A stretch of DNA of 24,294 nt from Larix sibirica (lineage: Eukaryota > Streptophyta > Pinopsida > Pinales > Pinaceae): NCBI GenBank assembly GCA_004151065.3, contig NWUY0300051397.1, positions 15,849 to 40,142 on the forward strand. Reading direction: 5' to 3'. This document shows positions 10,594 to 20,475 of this stretch, piece by piece. Positions within the stretch are counted from its first letter, which is position 1. Each line of letters begins with the position of its first letter. The notes beneath the pieces are model-generated. The model searched no databases, had not been told where the DNA came from, and was given only the letters and a program-made list of their open reading frames with translations. The position numbers and the translations under genes are program-made.

Positions 10594-11330
10594 TGTTGGC
10601 TCACTTGTGGGCAGACCCAAGTTCACTACGACACAGACCAACAAATCCCAAGATACTGGCCCTTTTGGCATCACCTATGAACATGTGAAGTCTCACTTGA
10701 AGTACCTATTGGTACTGCAGGAACCACGTTACTGCAACAACAAATGGGAGGGAACTCTGTTCTACAATCCCACCCATTAATAGAACCTCGATAGAACCCA
10801 ATTCAACCCACAAAACTAATATATTGTATACATCTATTGCGCAACATATCGTGATTGAAACAATTTACGTCTTATCGTTATGTCATTGCATATTTATCAT
10901 TTTAACAACACATGTAAACAAAACAATAAACATACTCATAAACATTCACACACACAAAAGACACCATATATTTTTACATGGAAAGCCAACTCGGAGAAAA
11001 CCACATAAATGCTTTGTTTATTCATTAATCCCATTACATGAAGAATTTCATCTTCATCGTCTTACATATCTACGCACATAACCTGCAAACTGCAACACTT
11101 ACAAAAACCCTTCAACTACACAAAATCATACATGGGATCACTCAGCTCTTCGTCACACTCTCTCTTCAGCCACATTAAATCCAAAATTATCAGCCTTACA
11201 AAAATATTAGCAGCCTACTCTACCCAACCCGTTACATATTTATAGTTAATGGCATAGCCCCTGCGGACCACTATAAGGATCGAAAATCCTAACTTACTCT
11301 AACCACTTTCTCAGTTGACGTGATCAACCA
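10594..11330 (-). repeat. 5' LTR of the Ty3-like element, shared with the partial copy to the right
   Basis: This 737-bp sequence is homologous to 714-1461. On the minus strand it starts TGGTTGATCACG and ends GAGCCAACA, two bases before the primer-binding site. A polypurine tract abuts its outer side (11331-11349), so the same LTR also forms the 3' end of a second, partial element copy. That identifies it as the shared LTR of a tandem array rather than a simple 5' terminus. Confidence 0.88.
11235..11244 (-). promoter_or_regulatory. TATA box in the 5' LTR
   Basis: TATAAATATG on the minus strand, 86 nt inside the LTR start, is identical to the motif at 1354-1363. This copy would have driven transcription of gag-pol and the extra ORF. 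Confidence 0.6.
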
Positions 11331-11349
11331 CTACTTTTCCCCCTTTTAC
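11331..11349 (-). promoter_or_regulatory. Second polypurine tract, outside the 5' LTR
   Basis: The minus-strand sequence contains AAAAGGGGGAAAAGTAG followed at once by the LTR start. A polypurine tract should lie only upstream of a 3' LTR. Its presence here shows that 10594-11330 is also the 3' LTR of a second copy lying to the right. Confidence 0.75.
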
Positions 11350-12107
11350 GGCACTACATCAAAGTCCATCCTTCTTTTGTGGACACACTTCCTTTTGACC
11401 ACTTCGCTGCACAACCCCATATCACATCAACAAAAGCTAGTTAAAAAATATGCTAGGGAAAACAGGCCGCCAACACTCACATGTTGCTTATCCCGAGCAA
11501 CTCAATCTTTCTCTTGCGGAGTCTTCCAAGACGCCAAAAATTCAACATATATCTCCCTTGACACTTTGACTGTCCCTTCTACCTTATTTTCTTGCTCCTA
11601 TAGCTCATTTACTAACTGTGCAGTTATTTCCACCTTTAGTCACGCCTCAACTATCTACATAGCTTTCCATATTTCTACATAACCTCCTCCAATGACTTAA
11701 GAGATTCTTATAGCTTCATTTTGCAATGTTTCGAGCCTTTGACATATTCATTGTTGCTCCTCCCTTAGGTGATTTACTTATGCTTGCAGTCTCTTGCTTT
11801 CTGCAACCTTGGTCATTCTTTACCATGGTGGTAAAGTCTTGATAAGATCCTTCATCTTCACATCCCTGGGTTGTGCATCTTCCAGCCTTGTTGTCACTCC
11901 CAGTAGCTCTTCATCTTCTATCAACGCTGCCCAAGCTTTCAAACTTTCATCGAATAGCTTTGCACATTCCCCCTCTAAGGCCTTGATATAGTCAACTTAC
12001 GCTTTCACTACAACTTCCCTTTGTTCTCGAACTTTCGTAGGTGTACTGGGGACCAACTGCGCCTCCAACTCACTTATTCTGACCTGAAATTCTTTGATAG
12101 CTTCATT

Positions 12108-12937
12108 GAGGCTCAACATTTTGTCTTGTATGGGTGCTTCCTCTTCCATTTCAATTTATGGAATTGCGCTACAAGTCACCTCCATAACTTTTTGTAATCT
12201 TTCCTTTTGTTGTACGATTTCATCTTTCTCCTTCTGAAGCTCACTATATTTGTCTTGGAGTTCATCCCTTTTCGCGCCACACTTCTTCATTTCTACAAAG
12301 TTATGTTCTTTGTGGCCCTTTATTTGTTCTGTAATTCCTTTGTGCAAGTCATGTAGCATATAAATGGGCAACTCTGCTAGCTTCAAATCAACATGAATTG
12401 AGGCGTGGACCCTGCTTGTACCTCTTCTACTGGAAAACTTAATGCTCTTGGTGTCAGCATTATGACTCTTTGTTGCGCAGCCGAGGATGGATACAACATT
12501 GGCCTTGCTTCCCTATGCAAGTGAGGCTCAACATTTTGTCTTGTATGGGTGCTTCCTCTTCCATTTCAATTTATGGAATTGCGTTGCAAGTCACCTCCAT
12601 ACCTTTTTGTAATCTTTCCTTTTGTTGTACGATTTCATCTTTCTCCTTCTGAATCTCACTATATTTGTCTCGGAGTTCATCCCTTTTCGGGCCACACTTC
12701 TTCATTTCTGCAAAGTTATGTTCTTTGTGGCCTTTTATTTGTTTTGTAATTCCTTTGTGAAAGTCATGTAGCATATAAATGGGCAACTCTACTAGATTCA
12801 ACTCAACATGAATTGAGGCATGGACCCTGACTTGTACCTCTTCTACTGGAAAACTTAATGCTCTTGGTGTCAGCATTACAACTCTTTGTTGCGCAGCCGA
12901 GGATGGATACAACATTGGACTTGCTTCCCTATCCAAG
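12108..12937 (-). repeat. 415-bp tandem duplication inside the right extra ORF
   Basis: The block beginning gaggctcaacattttgtctt occurs at 12108 and again at 12523, each followed by some 400 bp of nearly identical sequence. The left element copy has this block once (about 2240-2655). A 415-bp period is not a multiple of three, so the duplication changes frame. It yields two ORFs ending in similar residues (EVTCSAIP and EVTCNAIP). Confidence 0.88.
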
Positions 12938-13131
12938 TGACTTTGTGACTCAACTACTGAGTGAACTGTCGTTATTCTTATATCTACGAGTGCTTGGTGC
13001 AACTCATTTAACTGTCCTTTTAGCCCTCTGAAAATATCTAAGAGCTTATCTTCCATCTTTTTCCACATGTCTACCATAGTGTCTTTGAACCTATTAGTCA
13101 ACATTTCGATGTCATATTTTGTCAAGGACAT
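12571..13131 (-). pseudogene. Longest preserved block of the extra ORF: helical, coiled-coil end
   Basis: 186 open codons directly follow the basic stretch and begin MSLTKYDIEMLTNRFKDTM. Residues 1-60 look helical. Residues 60-130 contain a probable extended segment around LTPRALSFPVEEV. Residues about 140-180 have heptad-like spacing with many charges (KYSEIQKEKDEIVQQKERLQ) typical of a coiled coil. The related left-copy block (2386-2688) shares this layout but is shorter. The Met is chosen because the frame is interrupted just upstream; the native protein would read through from the basic stretch. A role in multimerisation or RNA/protein binding is inference only. Confidence 0.55.
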
Positions 13132-14270
13132 ATCTACATTGCCCTTCTACGCTTTTCTCTTGGTCCTCTTTCCTTTAGTATTTTTCCTTGCTTTCCTTTT
13201 TTCTCTAACTACAGGGTCAGTCTACGTCGCACTAGATTCTTTCTCACCTTCCTACGATGGGTCATGTTCTTCACTTGCTCTGCCCTGTGCTCCATAAACC
13301 TGCTCTCCTTGTTGGTCTTACCCATGCTCCGCTATGTCGTTCTTCTATCTACAACAGATCTTGCATAATTTCCTCTATTGAAACTGGTACTTTCCATTCT
13401 TAAGGCCATTCCTAGATAATCTTGGTGACATGTTCTTCCTCTAACTTGTAATGCATGGGTAACCAATCATTATTTGGATCCCTCCTGGATTGCACAAACA
13501 CGAACTGCGACCCGACTTTAAACCATACAATATTCCTGAATAAGTCACAACATAAGGCTCCATATGAGGGGTTCATTGTATGTTATATTGAATACCCTCC
13601 TTATCCACATAAAATGTGATGTTTGTGTCCTTTTGTCGATATGCATTGTCACTATACCATAAAGATGCATACCACATAGCTAAACAATGCCCCGCCTGGT
13701 CCGCAAACTGCGAGTCCTCTGGCTCATTCCAAGCAACTAATGCAATCAAAATTATGAACCAATAATAGCGAATTGGACTACCTTTCTCTTGTGTGTTGAG
13801 GCAATCACTCAGAAACTCATTGAGCAAAAACGTCGCTCAGTTCAACTGGACACCTTCGACACATTTCCCAACCAATGTTATTATTGCCGCGGAGACCTGA
13901 TTGGGGTGACACTTCCTCAACAATTTACCAACCAGTTCCCTTGTCGCAAATCTCCCTAATAGATCATTAATAGAAGCTACGTCATAACCTCAAGTGCTCT
14001 TCTCCAACCGTACTTATCCTCCATTTTTTCAACAAGCTCCTTGTCTTTTTCCTTTCCCACAAAATAGGCCACTAGATCCGGTCTTGCGGATGGAAACCCC
14101 GTAATCCTCGACACTAAGTCTATATCGATTTAAATTTTCCAGTCTAATCACAGAAATCTGCCATGCACACATACTAATAGTTGTTTGACACATGTATTAA
14201 CTTCTGCACTATGACCAAAGTGTGGTATTTCTAGAAGGGCCAATATGTCCTCGAGGATCTCCAACCACAT

Positions 14271-14282
14271 GCTCCAATACCA
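14271..14282 (-). promoter_or_regulatory. Copia-type primer-binding site (initiator tRNA-Met-like)
   Basis: The minus strand reads TGGTATTGGAGC, matching the plant initiator tRNA-Met site TGGTATCAGAGC at 10 of 12 positions. It abuts the LTR end at 14283. This differs from the tRNA-Asp-like site of the Ty3 element, so the LTR beside it belongs to another family. Confidence 0.65.
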
Positions 14283-14721
14283 GTTACTAGGTTTTAGAGG
14301 AAATAATAATCATCAGATAGAATAACCATAATGCAAATAATAAACAACAACATTTGGACACAACATGACTTGCCCTAGAAAACCCCATGAGGGGGAAAAC
14401 CAACACAAGGAAGATCTTCATTATCCTTGGCTAAGTGATCTCGTCGACTCACCTATAGGTCACATTATAATGGAGTATGCCAATCCCTTATAGGCTTTGG
14501 TACATGCAATACCTCGGGAAAATACCATGGTCCCAAAAAAACCACTTGCTTTGACCTAAACCAAGATTAGCTCATTGACTCATTCAACGAGTTAAGGTTT
14601 AACCTAACAATCAATTCATGAAAGCAAGGGAGAAATGGGTATACAACAATATGCCATCCCGCCTAGGAAAGGGAAACGTTTCCATCGAAGAGTGGCAAGT
14701 ATAAATTTTTTCTTCTTAACA
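14283..14721 (-). mobile_element. Copia-like LTR, 5' LTR of a truncated element
   Basis: On the minus strand it begins TGTTAAGAAG at 14721 and ends CTAGTAAC at 14283, next to the primer-binding site. The ends are near-inverted (TGTTA / TAAC, with the final A of the expected TAACA missing). At 439 bp it fits plant copia LTRs. Only about 20 nt of leader follow the primer-binding site before the sequence switches to the Ty3-like extra ORF at about 14250, so the rest of this element is absent. No second copy of this LTR is in the window. Confidence 0.6.
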
Positions 14722-15040
14722 ATCAATGCCCACAATTATTGATTATGTTTTGTAATCACTAATATCTTCTTACTCCTCAATTTTATTGGTTTGTATAATT
14801 TCCAAAATGAATATATGGATATTTGTGTTGTTTCAACCAATAACAACCTTAAAGATGAGATGACTCTTTTTTTATAACTAATAGATTATGGAACAAATGG
14901 TGTTCTGTATTCAGAATTTACAAAAGTGGTTCCTTACCATGCTCGCCTAAGAGCATCAAACAAGATGATTTCGTTCATATTAAAATAAAGCATCATGGAC
15001 CTATTTTTTTAGACCATTGCATGATCTAGACGAATAATAA
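14722..15040. other. AT-rich flank, no gene seen
   Basis: No RNA gene, repeat or LTR boundary is recognised here. A short plus-strand stretch around 14890-14970 reads as coding-like residues (YGTNGVLYSEF...), but it is brief and interrupted. Confidence 0.4.
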
Positions 15041-15577
15041 TTGACCACTGTGGCCGACAATATAATCAATGGATCAGTTTGGATGAATGGATTAGTTGAC
15101 ACAAATGTTGGTACAGAGACCTTGCTTCAATATTGCAAGCAGATCAAGGATGAAAGATTAACTAGGCACTCAGTTTGTGAATATTTCAAAGTTTGTGATG
15201 CTAATCTTGATTGTTCCGAGGAACTCGATGACAAGAATGACATTGAAAAATATAATATCGCTCCGAATAATTTCCAACAACTATGCAGTATTTTAGGTTT
15301 GGGTAAGCAAGCAAAATCTCCCGGGAAGAAGAGAGATAAAGAAGAAGAGGATAATGGTACCAAATTACCAAAGGATGCTAAGAATGTATTGAACTTATAT
15401 ATCACGATAGAGGAGATTGGTATGTCCATTGACTTCAACAAAGATAGTTCGCAATTTTCTTGTCGATGTTGTTATCCATCGTCATTGGTCAAAACACTGA
15501 GAACTGTTGACTTTTTTCGCGTTTCAATCAATTGTGAACTTGTTATTGTTGATACGTGTAATTGTGTTACTACCTAA
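15041..15577 (+). CDS. Orphan ORF, 178 codons, unknown function
   Basis: The start is the first Met of an uninterrupted frame that ends at 15577. The protein is acidic and basic in blocks. Residues 60-70 are Asp/Glu-rich (SEELDDKNDIEKY), and residues about 90-110 are Lys/Glu-rich (KQAKSPGKKRDKEEEDNG). A Cys-containing C-terminal part follows (SCRCCYPSSL). No signal peptide or membrane segment is evident. I do not recognise a family. In AT-rich DNA a chance ORF of this length is uncommon but possible. It could also be one exon or a remnant of a broken gene. The minus-strand ORF at 15127-15441 is its shadow. Confidence 0.3.
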   Translation: MTTVADNIINGSVWMNGLVDTNVGTETLLQYCKQIKDERLTRHSVCEYFKVCDANLDCSEELDDKNDIEKYNIAPNNFQQLCSILGLGKQAKSPGKKRDKEEEDNGTKLPKDAKNVLNLYITIEEIGMSIDFNKDSSQFSCRCCYPSSLVKTLRTVDFFRVSINCELVIVDTCNCVTT

Positions 15578-16785
15578 ACATAAGAGGATATGGTTGCCTT
15601 ATTGTACTACTTAGAAGCAAATAGAGAGACATGTACTTGTGTTTTTATAGCTGATATGTAGAATTCATGCATGGTTTCTAAATGGTTCACTCAATTCTGC
15701 AAGAAATAAGAAAAACGAAAAGAAAAGAAAAAGGAGTAAAGGAGTATCCTACCAAGGGCGTTTATAGGGATTTCTCAAAGGATTCTTTTATAGGATTCTC
15801 TATTATATATTATTGGAGAGTTGGATTGGAAGGGAAGAATATGTCTACTCTTCATATGGATATGGACTAGAAGGATAAGAAGCTACCTTATTGATTTGTA
15901 TTTTTCAAAGGATTCGAATGTTAATTCGTGAAACCATGTTTTGTAAAAGAAAGGATACATGAGTTACAGGATCACATGGTTTCCAAATTGATCTATGTTT
16001 ATGGTACAGTTCTTTCCCTATATGATGGAAGTAGAGTTATTTGTTCTTTGACCAAGTCACCAAATAGAGTAATTATTTCTATCGTGGAGCTAATACATCA
16101 GGAATTGTTCATGAACAATTTTTATCAATAATTTCCTATAAAGCAAGGCATTTGTATTGATGTTTTCAAATATCGTATTTCATCATATTTTGTTTTTAAG
16201 GTTGATTATGTTCACTAACTTTTTTTTAATTCCTTATCTACTATATATAAGCATAGAGGACTCTCAGGAATCCTCCAATAAATAAAACTACTATGAAGAT
16301 GATGAGGGTGATGGAGAATCCACAAAAAATTATCATACATATGACCAAGCAAAGATTGGACAACAAGAATTTCATTACCTATATCTCAATAAATGTTTTT
16401 CTAGTGTTTGAGGATCATAATTTATTTTCAAAAGCTAATAATAAAAAAATGCATACCTGCTAATTTGTAGGTGAAGGCGATTAAATTGTTTTTCAACCCA
16501 TGGATTTCTATGAGTAAGAGAAAGGATCAAATATCTCCCTGGAGATTATCGAACTAAGCATGGATTTGGGATCCTTGGATATTATCAAACCAAATAGGTA
16601 TTTGGGAGTAGAACGTGGTAGCTCCAACAATTTTGGTCACCAATCAACTATTAGCCAGTCATTGACAAGTTGGAGAAAATGATTCTTTCCTAGACTTTTG
16701 GTAAAACAAATTTACTATGGAATATATGACACACATTCTTTTCTATGCAACTTCTCATGAAAAAATGTTATTGATATTTGAAATG
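15578..16785. other. AT-rich stretch, only short unsupported frames
   Basis: Plus-strand frames at 15682-15870 and 15928-16131 have no recognisable similarity. They might be downstream fragments of the same decayed gene as 15041-15577, but nothing joins them. No transposon end or RNA gene is seen. Confidence 0.4.
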
Positions 16786-16787
16786 AA

Positions 16788-17090
16788 AGGTTTTTTATTT
16801 TATAAAATATCCTCCGAAAAAAGGAAAAAAGGTGAATGAAATTACTGATGAAGACTATGAATTTAAGTTCAAGGAAAACTTATATAAATCAAAATTCGAT
16901 GTTGGAATTTGGTCATCTAAATGTTGAGTCAATGAAGGGAAACCCTTGTTAATGAAATTTAGTACGACAAAGAAAAATGAAATTGGGGACCGAATTTTAT
17001 TTATTTTTGGTTTGAAGAGAGATGTAATAGAGATAATGAAGGAAAGATGCATAAAAACATGGATAAACTGTGGGAAGAGTTCCCACTGAG
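16788..17090 (+). pseudogene. Broken coding-like fragment, unknown family
   Basis: One plus-strand frame reads as plausible protein from about 16788 (VFYFIKYPPKKGKKVNEI) to about 17090. It is interrupted only by a TGA after SSKC near 16923 and another after CGKSSH. It contains KFKENLYKSKFDVGIW and GDRILFIFGLKRDVIEIM. There is no ATG start, so an ATG-based search misses it. It could be an exon or a transposase/retroelement scrap. I cannot assign it. The minus-strand 65-codon frame in the same place is less protein-like. Confidence 0.3.
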
Positions 17091-17612
17091 ATCTTCAAAA
17101 AGGAATACATCAATGTTTGTTTTGGAGGGTGATGATGTGTAAGTACATCCATCTAAAAAATTGTATTTTGGAGAATCCCTATAATATATATTTCACTAAG
17201 GAAGAGAGTGATATGATACTTGGAATATGACAGAATTTAAGTAAAATAGATCAATCAATTGATATCAAAACCTTCATTGCCTTGTTCAAGAGCAAGAAAC
17301 ATTAAATGTAACCTATGAATATTTTAAATAATAAATGAATTTTTTACCTTGTTGGGTGATGTTTGTATTTCTTCTAAATCTAAGATATGCATGTACAACT
17401 TATTTTAAGTTGCATGTTTGTGATCAATAACTTTCTTGAATTGATGAACAATATATTATCATTCTTGTTAGATATATAGTTATGTTTTTTTGTATGTAGT
17501 CCAAAGATCAATGCAAAATAAATTATTGATCATGGGAGTAGACGGATTTCTCCTTGGAGTTTAGATGTTTTCCGAAATAGAATAATGTTTTGTTGATGCC
17601 CCGAAGATCGCA
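17091..17612. other. AT-rich stretch, nothing recognised
   Basis: No frame, repeat or motif stands out between the fragment ending near 17090 and the stop of the minus-strand gene remnant at 17613. Confidence 0.4.
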
Positions 17613-18431
17613 GCATCAAGCAGAAAGGGATTCTTGTTGCAGTCTTGCTTCTTCTGCTTCCTGTTGTAGTCTTGCNTGTTCCTTAAGAGTTTTATTTTCT
17701 CCCTCTAATTTGCTCTTGAACTCAACAATTTCGTTTACTTTGTTGCCTTCATACCATCTTTTCTCTTCTAAAATTTCGAGTCTCCTTTTCATGTTCATAA
17801 GTTCTTTAACGTATAGTTCAGATGACCACATTAATGGAGTTGATGTGGGACTGTATAGATCTTTGTTGTCATGGTTATCTGCTTTACTGACCTCTATGTT
17901 TGTCCCATAAACATCTGATTTGTTCAAACTTGCTTCAAGATCCTTAAAATTTTCTATTTGCTTCATCCTAGTGTGAGACGCCTTACTGGATAAGCTTTTC
18001 ATTTTTGGTAGGATCATTGCCAGTTTCTTCTTATGTGGTTGCCTTAGCTTGTGGATCTGCCTACGCTTTAAAATCCCCTTGTACTACTTTGCGTTTACCA
18101 AGACCAGTCTTTCTTCTATGTTGCCTGCATCCTTCTGCAAGAAATCTTCCATAAAAGAGCCCCATGCTCTTGCTAAATCATCCACTGTTACCATAGGTTG
18201 GTGAGGAGAAGATCCACTGGAAAATTGAGGATTATGTTTCCAACCCGAGCTAAAACCCTCTTGATGGACGTGGTTTAGCGATGGTAATGGTAATGGACCA
18301 CTCAGCTGATATTGTGAACCCCCGATGTATCTTGTCCCCTCCCTAGTAAATATATAGTTCGCAGACTTGTTTCCTGTGTAAGTGAGCAGTGTTGAAGCTT
18401 TGAATGAACTTGTACATTTCCGTCTATGAAT
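17613..18431 (-). pseudogene. NF-YA-like gene remnant with coiled-coil tail
   Basis: A minus-strand frame is open from just after a TGA at 18432-18434 to the stop at 17613-17615, with a single in-frame TAG at 18084-18086. Before the TAG is a Ser/Pro/Gln-rich region (about 18150-18330), then DDLARAWGSFMEDFLQKD and RLVLVNAK. After it comes YKGILKRRQ. VNAK-Q-Y..IL.RRQ is the signature of the NF-YA subunit-interaction helix, the CCAAT-box factor segment that binds NF-YB/NF-YC. The TAG sits exactly where the invariant Gln (CAG or CAA) belongs. The DNA-binding half (RKPYLHESRH-type) is not found. Instead a charged helical tail ends with a 9-residue repeat (ARLQQEAEE, ARLQQES). One N lies at 17676. 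No initiating Met is evident upstream, so an upstream exon may be missing. Alternatives are a chance motif match or an unrelated coiled-coil protein. Confidence 0.5.
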
Positions 18432-18434
18432 TCA

Positions 18435-20461
18435 AAATTTAGAAAGAAACTTAACCTTGAATGTCTTATCCCATGTACATTTCAATGAATAAAATTTATG
18501 CAGCGTACTTTTTGTCATTTTTGTCAAAAAGTCTTGGGTCCGACTATGGCTGCACCTCAACTTGTTGGAAAGCACTCATCATTACACCAAAGCGGGCTCA
18601 GAGCGTGCTCTAAGCCCAATTTTTGTGTCCATGTGCAAACCTTATGTGACCCATTAACCATATCAACTAAATTCAATAAACCCATGATGGATCCTCCAAG
18701 CACAACGACTCGATCTCTCCCTGATTGTTGACAAGAAATAGGGGGATGCATAGTGAACATAATACATCCATGTGTCAACAAAACATAATGTGACGGCTGG
18801 TAGATATTAACATCGGTGGTTGTGAACTTAATCGATGTCCATCATGGCTTCATTGCAAATATTCGTAAAGATTTACATTTAATGACATGGTTGGAAATTA
18901 ATTACAACATAAAGATGTGCAACAATTACAAGATTTTCTTTTTTCTTTTCTTTTTTCTAAAGGAAAACTTCACGGGATACCAAAGGGATGCTTCCCCACA
19001 TTCGTGGATGGCATCTCTATTAAAACTTGTCCATGTCAACTAGTGTGCCTCATCCAAGGATATATGAACTGGACAATTGTGGACACAGTAATAGTTAAAA
19101 AACCCAACCACATAGATGTCAATTGATTGAGCTAACTTCTTAAACTTATTACAAGATTTTCTTATTTTAAGGAAAAATTAAATAAATATATTTATAAAAA
19201 AATTATTACAAAGTTCAAGTCTTCTTCACCCTTACATATCAAACTACACAAATACATATAATAAGAAATTCCATTGTTATACCAAAATTGAAGAAAAAAA
19301 ATGATGCCAATGTTCATTTTGAAGTCATTGATGGTCATTATATTTGGTAAATATAAAATTGTTTGTGAGATTTTTTCTTTTGAGTAATGTTTTGTCTTTT
19401 AGTACAATTTGTATTTAGAAGTGCCTCTACTATAAAAGAAAAAAAGGTTTAATTTCATCCATATGAATTACTTCACAATGCCATGAGTTGACCTTGTTGG
19501 TGTTGTAATTAACTAAGTTATCATCTTCTTCTTCGAGAATACCTTATTTGTAACCTCTCTATTGGTACTAATTCTTTCTACTTACTATCTCATTTACAAT
19601 TGACTCTTTTCTCCAATTGGATAATAGGTTGTTCTAACACTATCTTTTCATCATTTTTTTAAAAACTTTATAGCTTGCAAATTCTCTCCACTCTTTCCGC
19701 CAACTTGTTCCTTGCTTGCATCTTGATTTTTTTCAAATTTTTCCTTTTCAAACCTTATCTTTGTCCACCCAACAATATAACTTTTTCCACATCTTAATAA
19801 TTTCATGATATCATTCATTCTTGACGTTCCATTCATTTATACCTCAAGCTCCCTCAAACCTTGGTGCGTGAAGTTTATGAAATTTTTTTCTTAATTGGGT
19901 CTAAGTAGAGTAGTTGAGAGTAGTGTTACCCCCGACCATTTTGACATGATTGTTCACATATGAATTTCTTCATAGCTTCAGCGAAGGATTACAGGTTGAT
20001 GGTGTTGATTTATGCCTTGGGTTCCTGATGCTATAGTTTTACTTCACGCTGTGATGATGCTCTAGCATATGAGCACTTGGTGCTTGCCTTTGTGATGATG
20101 GAACTTCATGCTAGTATCTATGGGATGTAGTAGGATATGATGTTCCACTTGTATGTCACTTGCTCGTGCTTCATTAATGGAATGTCCTAGTACTTTTGGT
20201 TCTATTTCGCATCTAGATCACATGCATTGTCACTTCTTATGGAGTGCTTGGATGGTTTTCATGGTATATTGGTGTTTGAGGGTTATTTTGATGGAGCTCT
20301 TACTCACTTGGCATGATTGGATGATATGGATTGGTTCCCCTTGAAGTTCCCTTGTTCTTGGATCTGTTGTTGCAAAATCTAGCAGCCTAAATGATGCAAG
20401 GAATATTAGTTTCTAAACCAACAGAACCTCGGAGATCTACCCCTAAGTGTCACACAGGTAG
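18435..20461. other. Long AT-rich intergenic stretch
   Basis: There is no supported gene. A T/C-rich run (ttttcttttttcttttc type) lies near 18933-18960. The words ttacaagattttctt recur near 18926 and 19149. Short frames (18498-18731, 18816-19043, 18917-19126, 20153-20344 plus; 18557-18781, 19651-19836 minus) have no recognisable motifs and are left uncalled. Confidence 0.4.
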
Positions 20462-20475
20462 GTCTCTCTCTCTCT
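20462..20475. repeat. Short (TC)n microsatellite
   Basis: A run of about six TC units. It is short and of no evident function, but may be polymorphic. Confidence 0.6.

Larger units (their letters stand above)
714..11330 (-). mobile_element. Decayed Ty3/gypsy (Tat-like) LTR retrotransposon with an extra ORF
   Basis: The element is read right to left: 5' LTR (10594-11330), primer-binding site, gag, protease, capsid-like segment, reverse transcriptase, RNase H, integrase, spacer, extra ORF, polypurine tract and 3' LTR (714-1461). The order RT-RNase H-integrase identifies Ty3/gypsy, since copia has integrase before RT. The tRNA-Asp-like primer site and the reading frame after integrase fit the Tat/Ogre-like branch, but that lineage call is tentative. 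Both LTRs begin TG and end CA. In the first ~136 aligned LTR bases I counted 13 differences by eye, so the insertion is old. All coding parts carry stops and frameshifts. A target-site duplication cannot be checked, because the right flank is another copy of the element, not host DNA. Confidence 0.92.
11350..14250 (-). pseudogene. Extra ORF (right copy), 5'-truncated, with internal duplication
   Basis: This is homologous to 1482-3980. It starts at the junction near 14250 inside the segment that corresponds to ...TPHFGHSA of the left copy, so the N-terminal ~190 codons are missing. Open blocks are 13573-13827, 12571-13131 and 12156-12386. A basic stretch REKRKARKNTKGKRTKRKA lies at about 13145-13205. 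A 415-bp tandem duplication shifts the frame and repeats the coiled-coil segment. The copy ends against the polypurine tract at 11331-11349, as the left copy does at 1462-1480. The conserved position shows that this frame is a regular part of the element, not a chance insertion. Confidence 0.65.

Noticed and set aside
15127-15441. 104-codon minus-strand ORF
   Set aside because: It is a Ser/Leu/Phe-rich shadow of the plus-strand 178-codon ORF.
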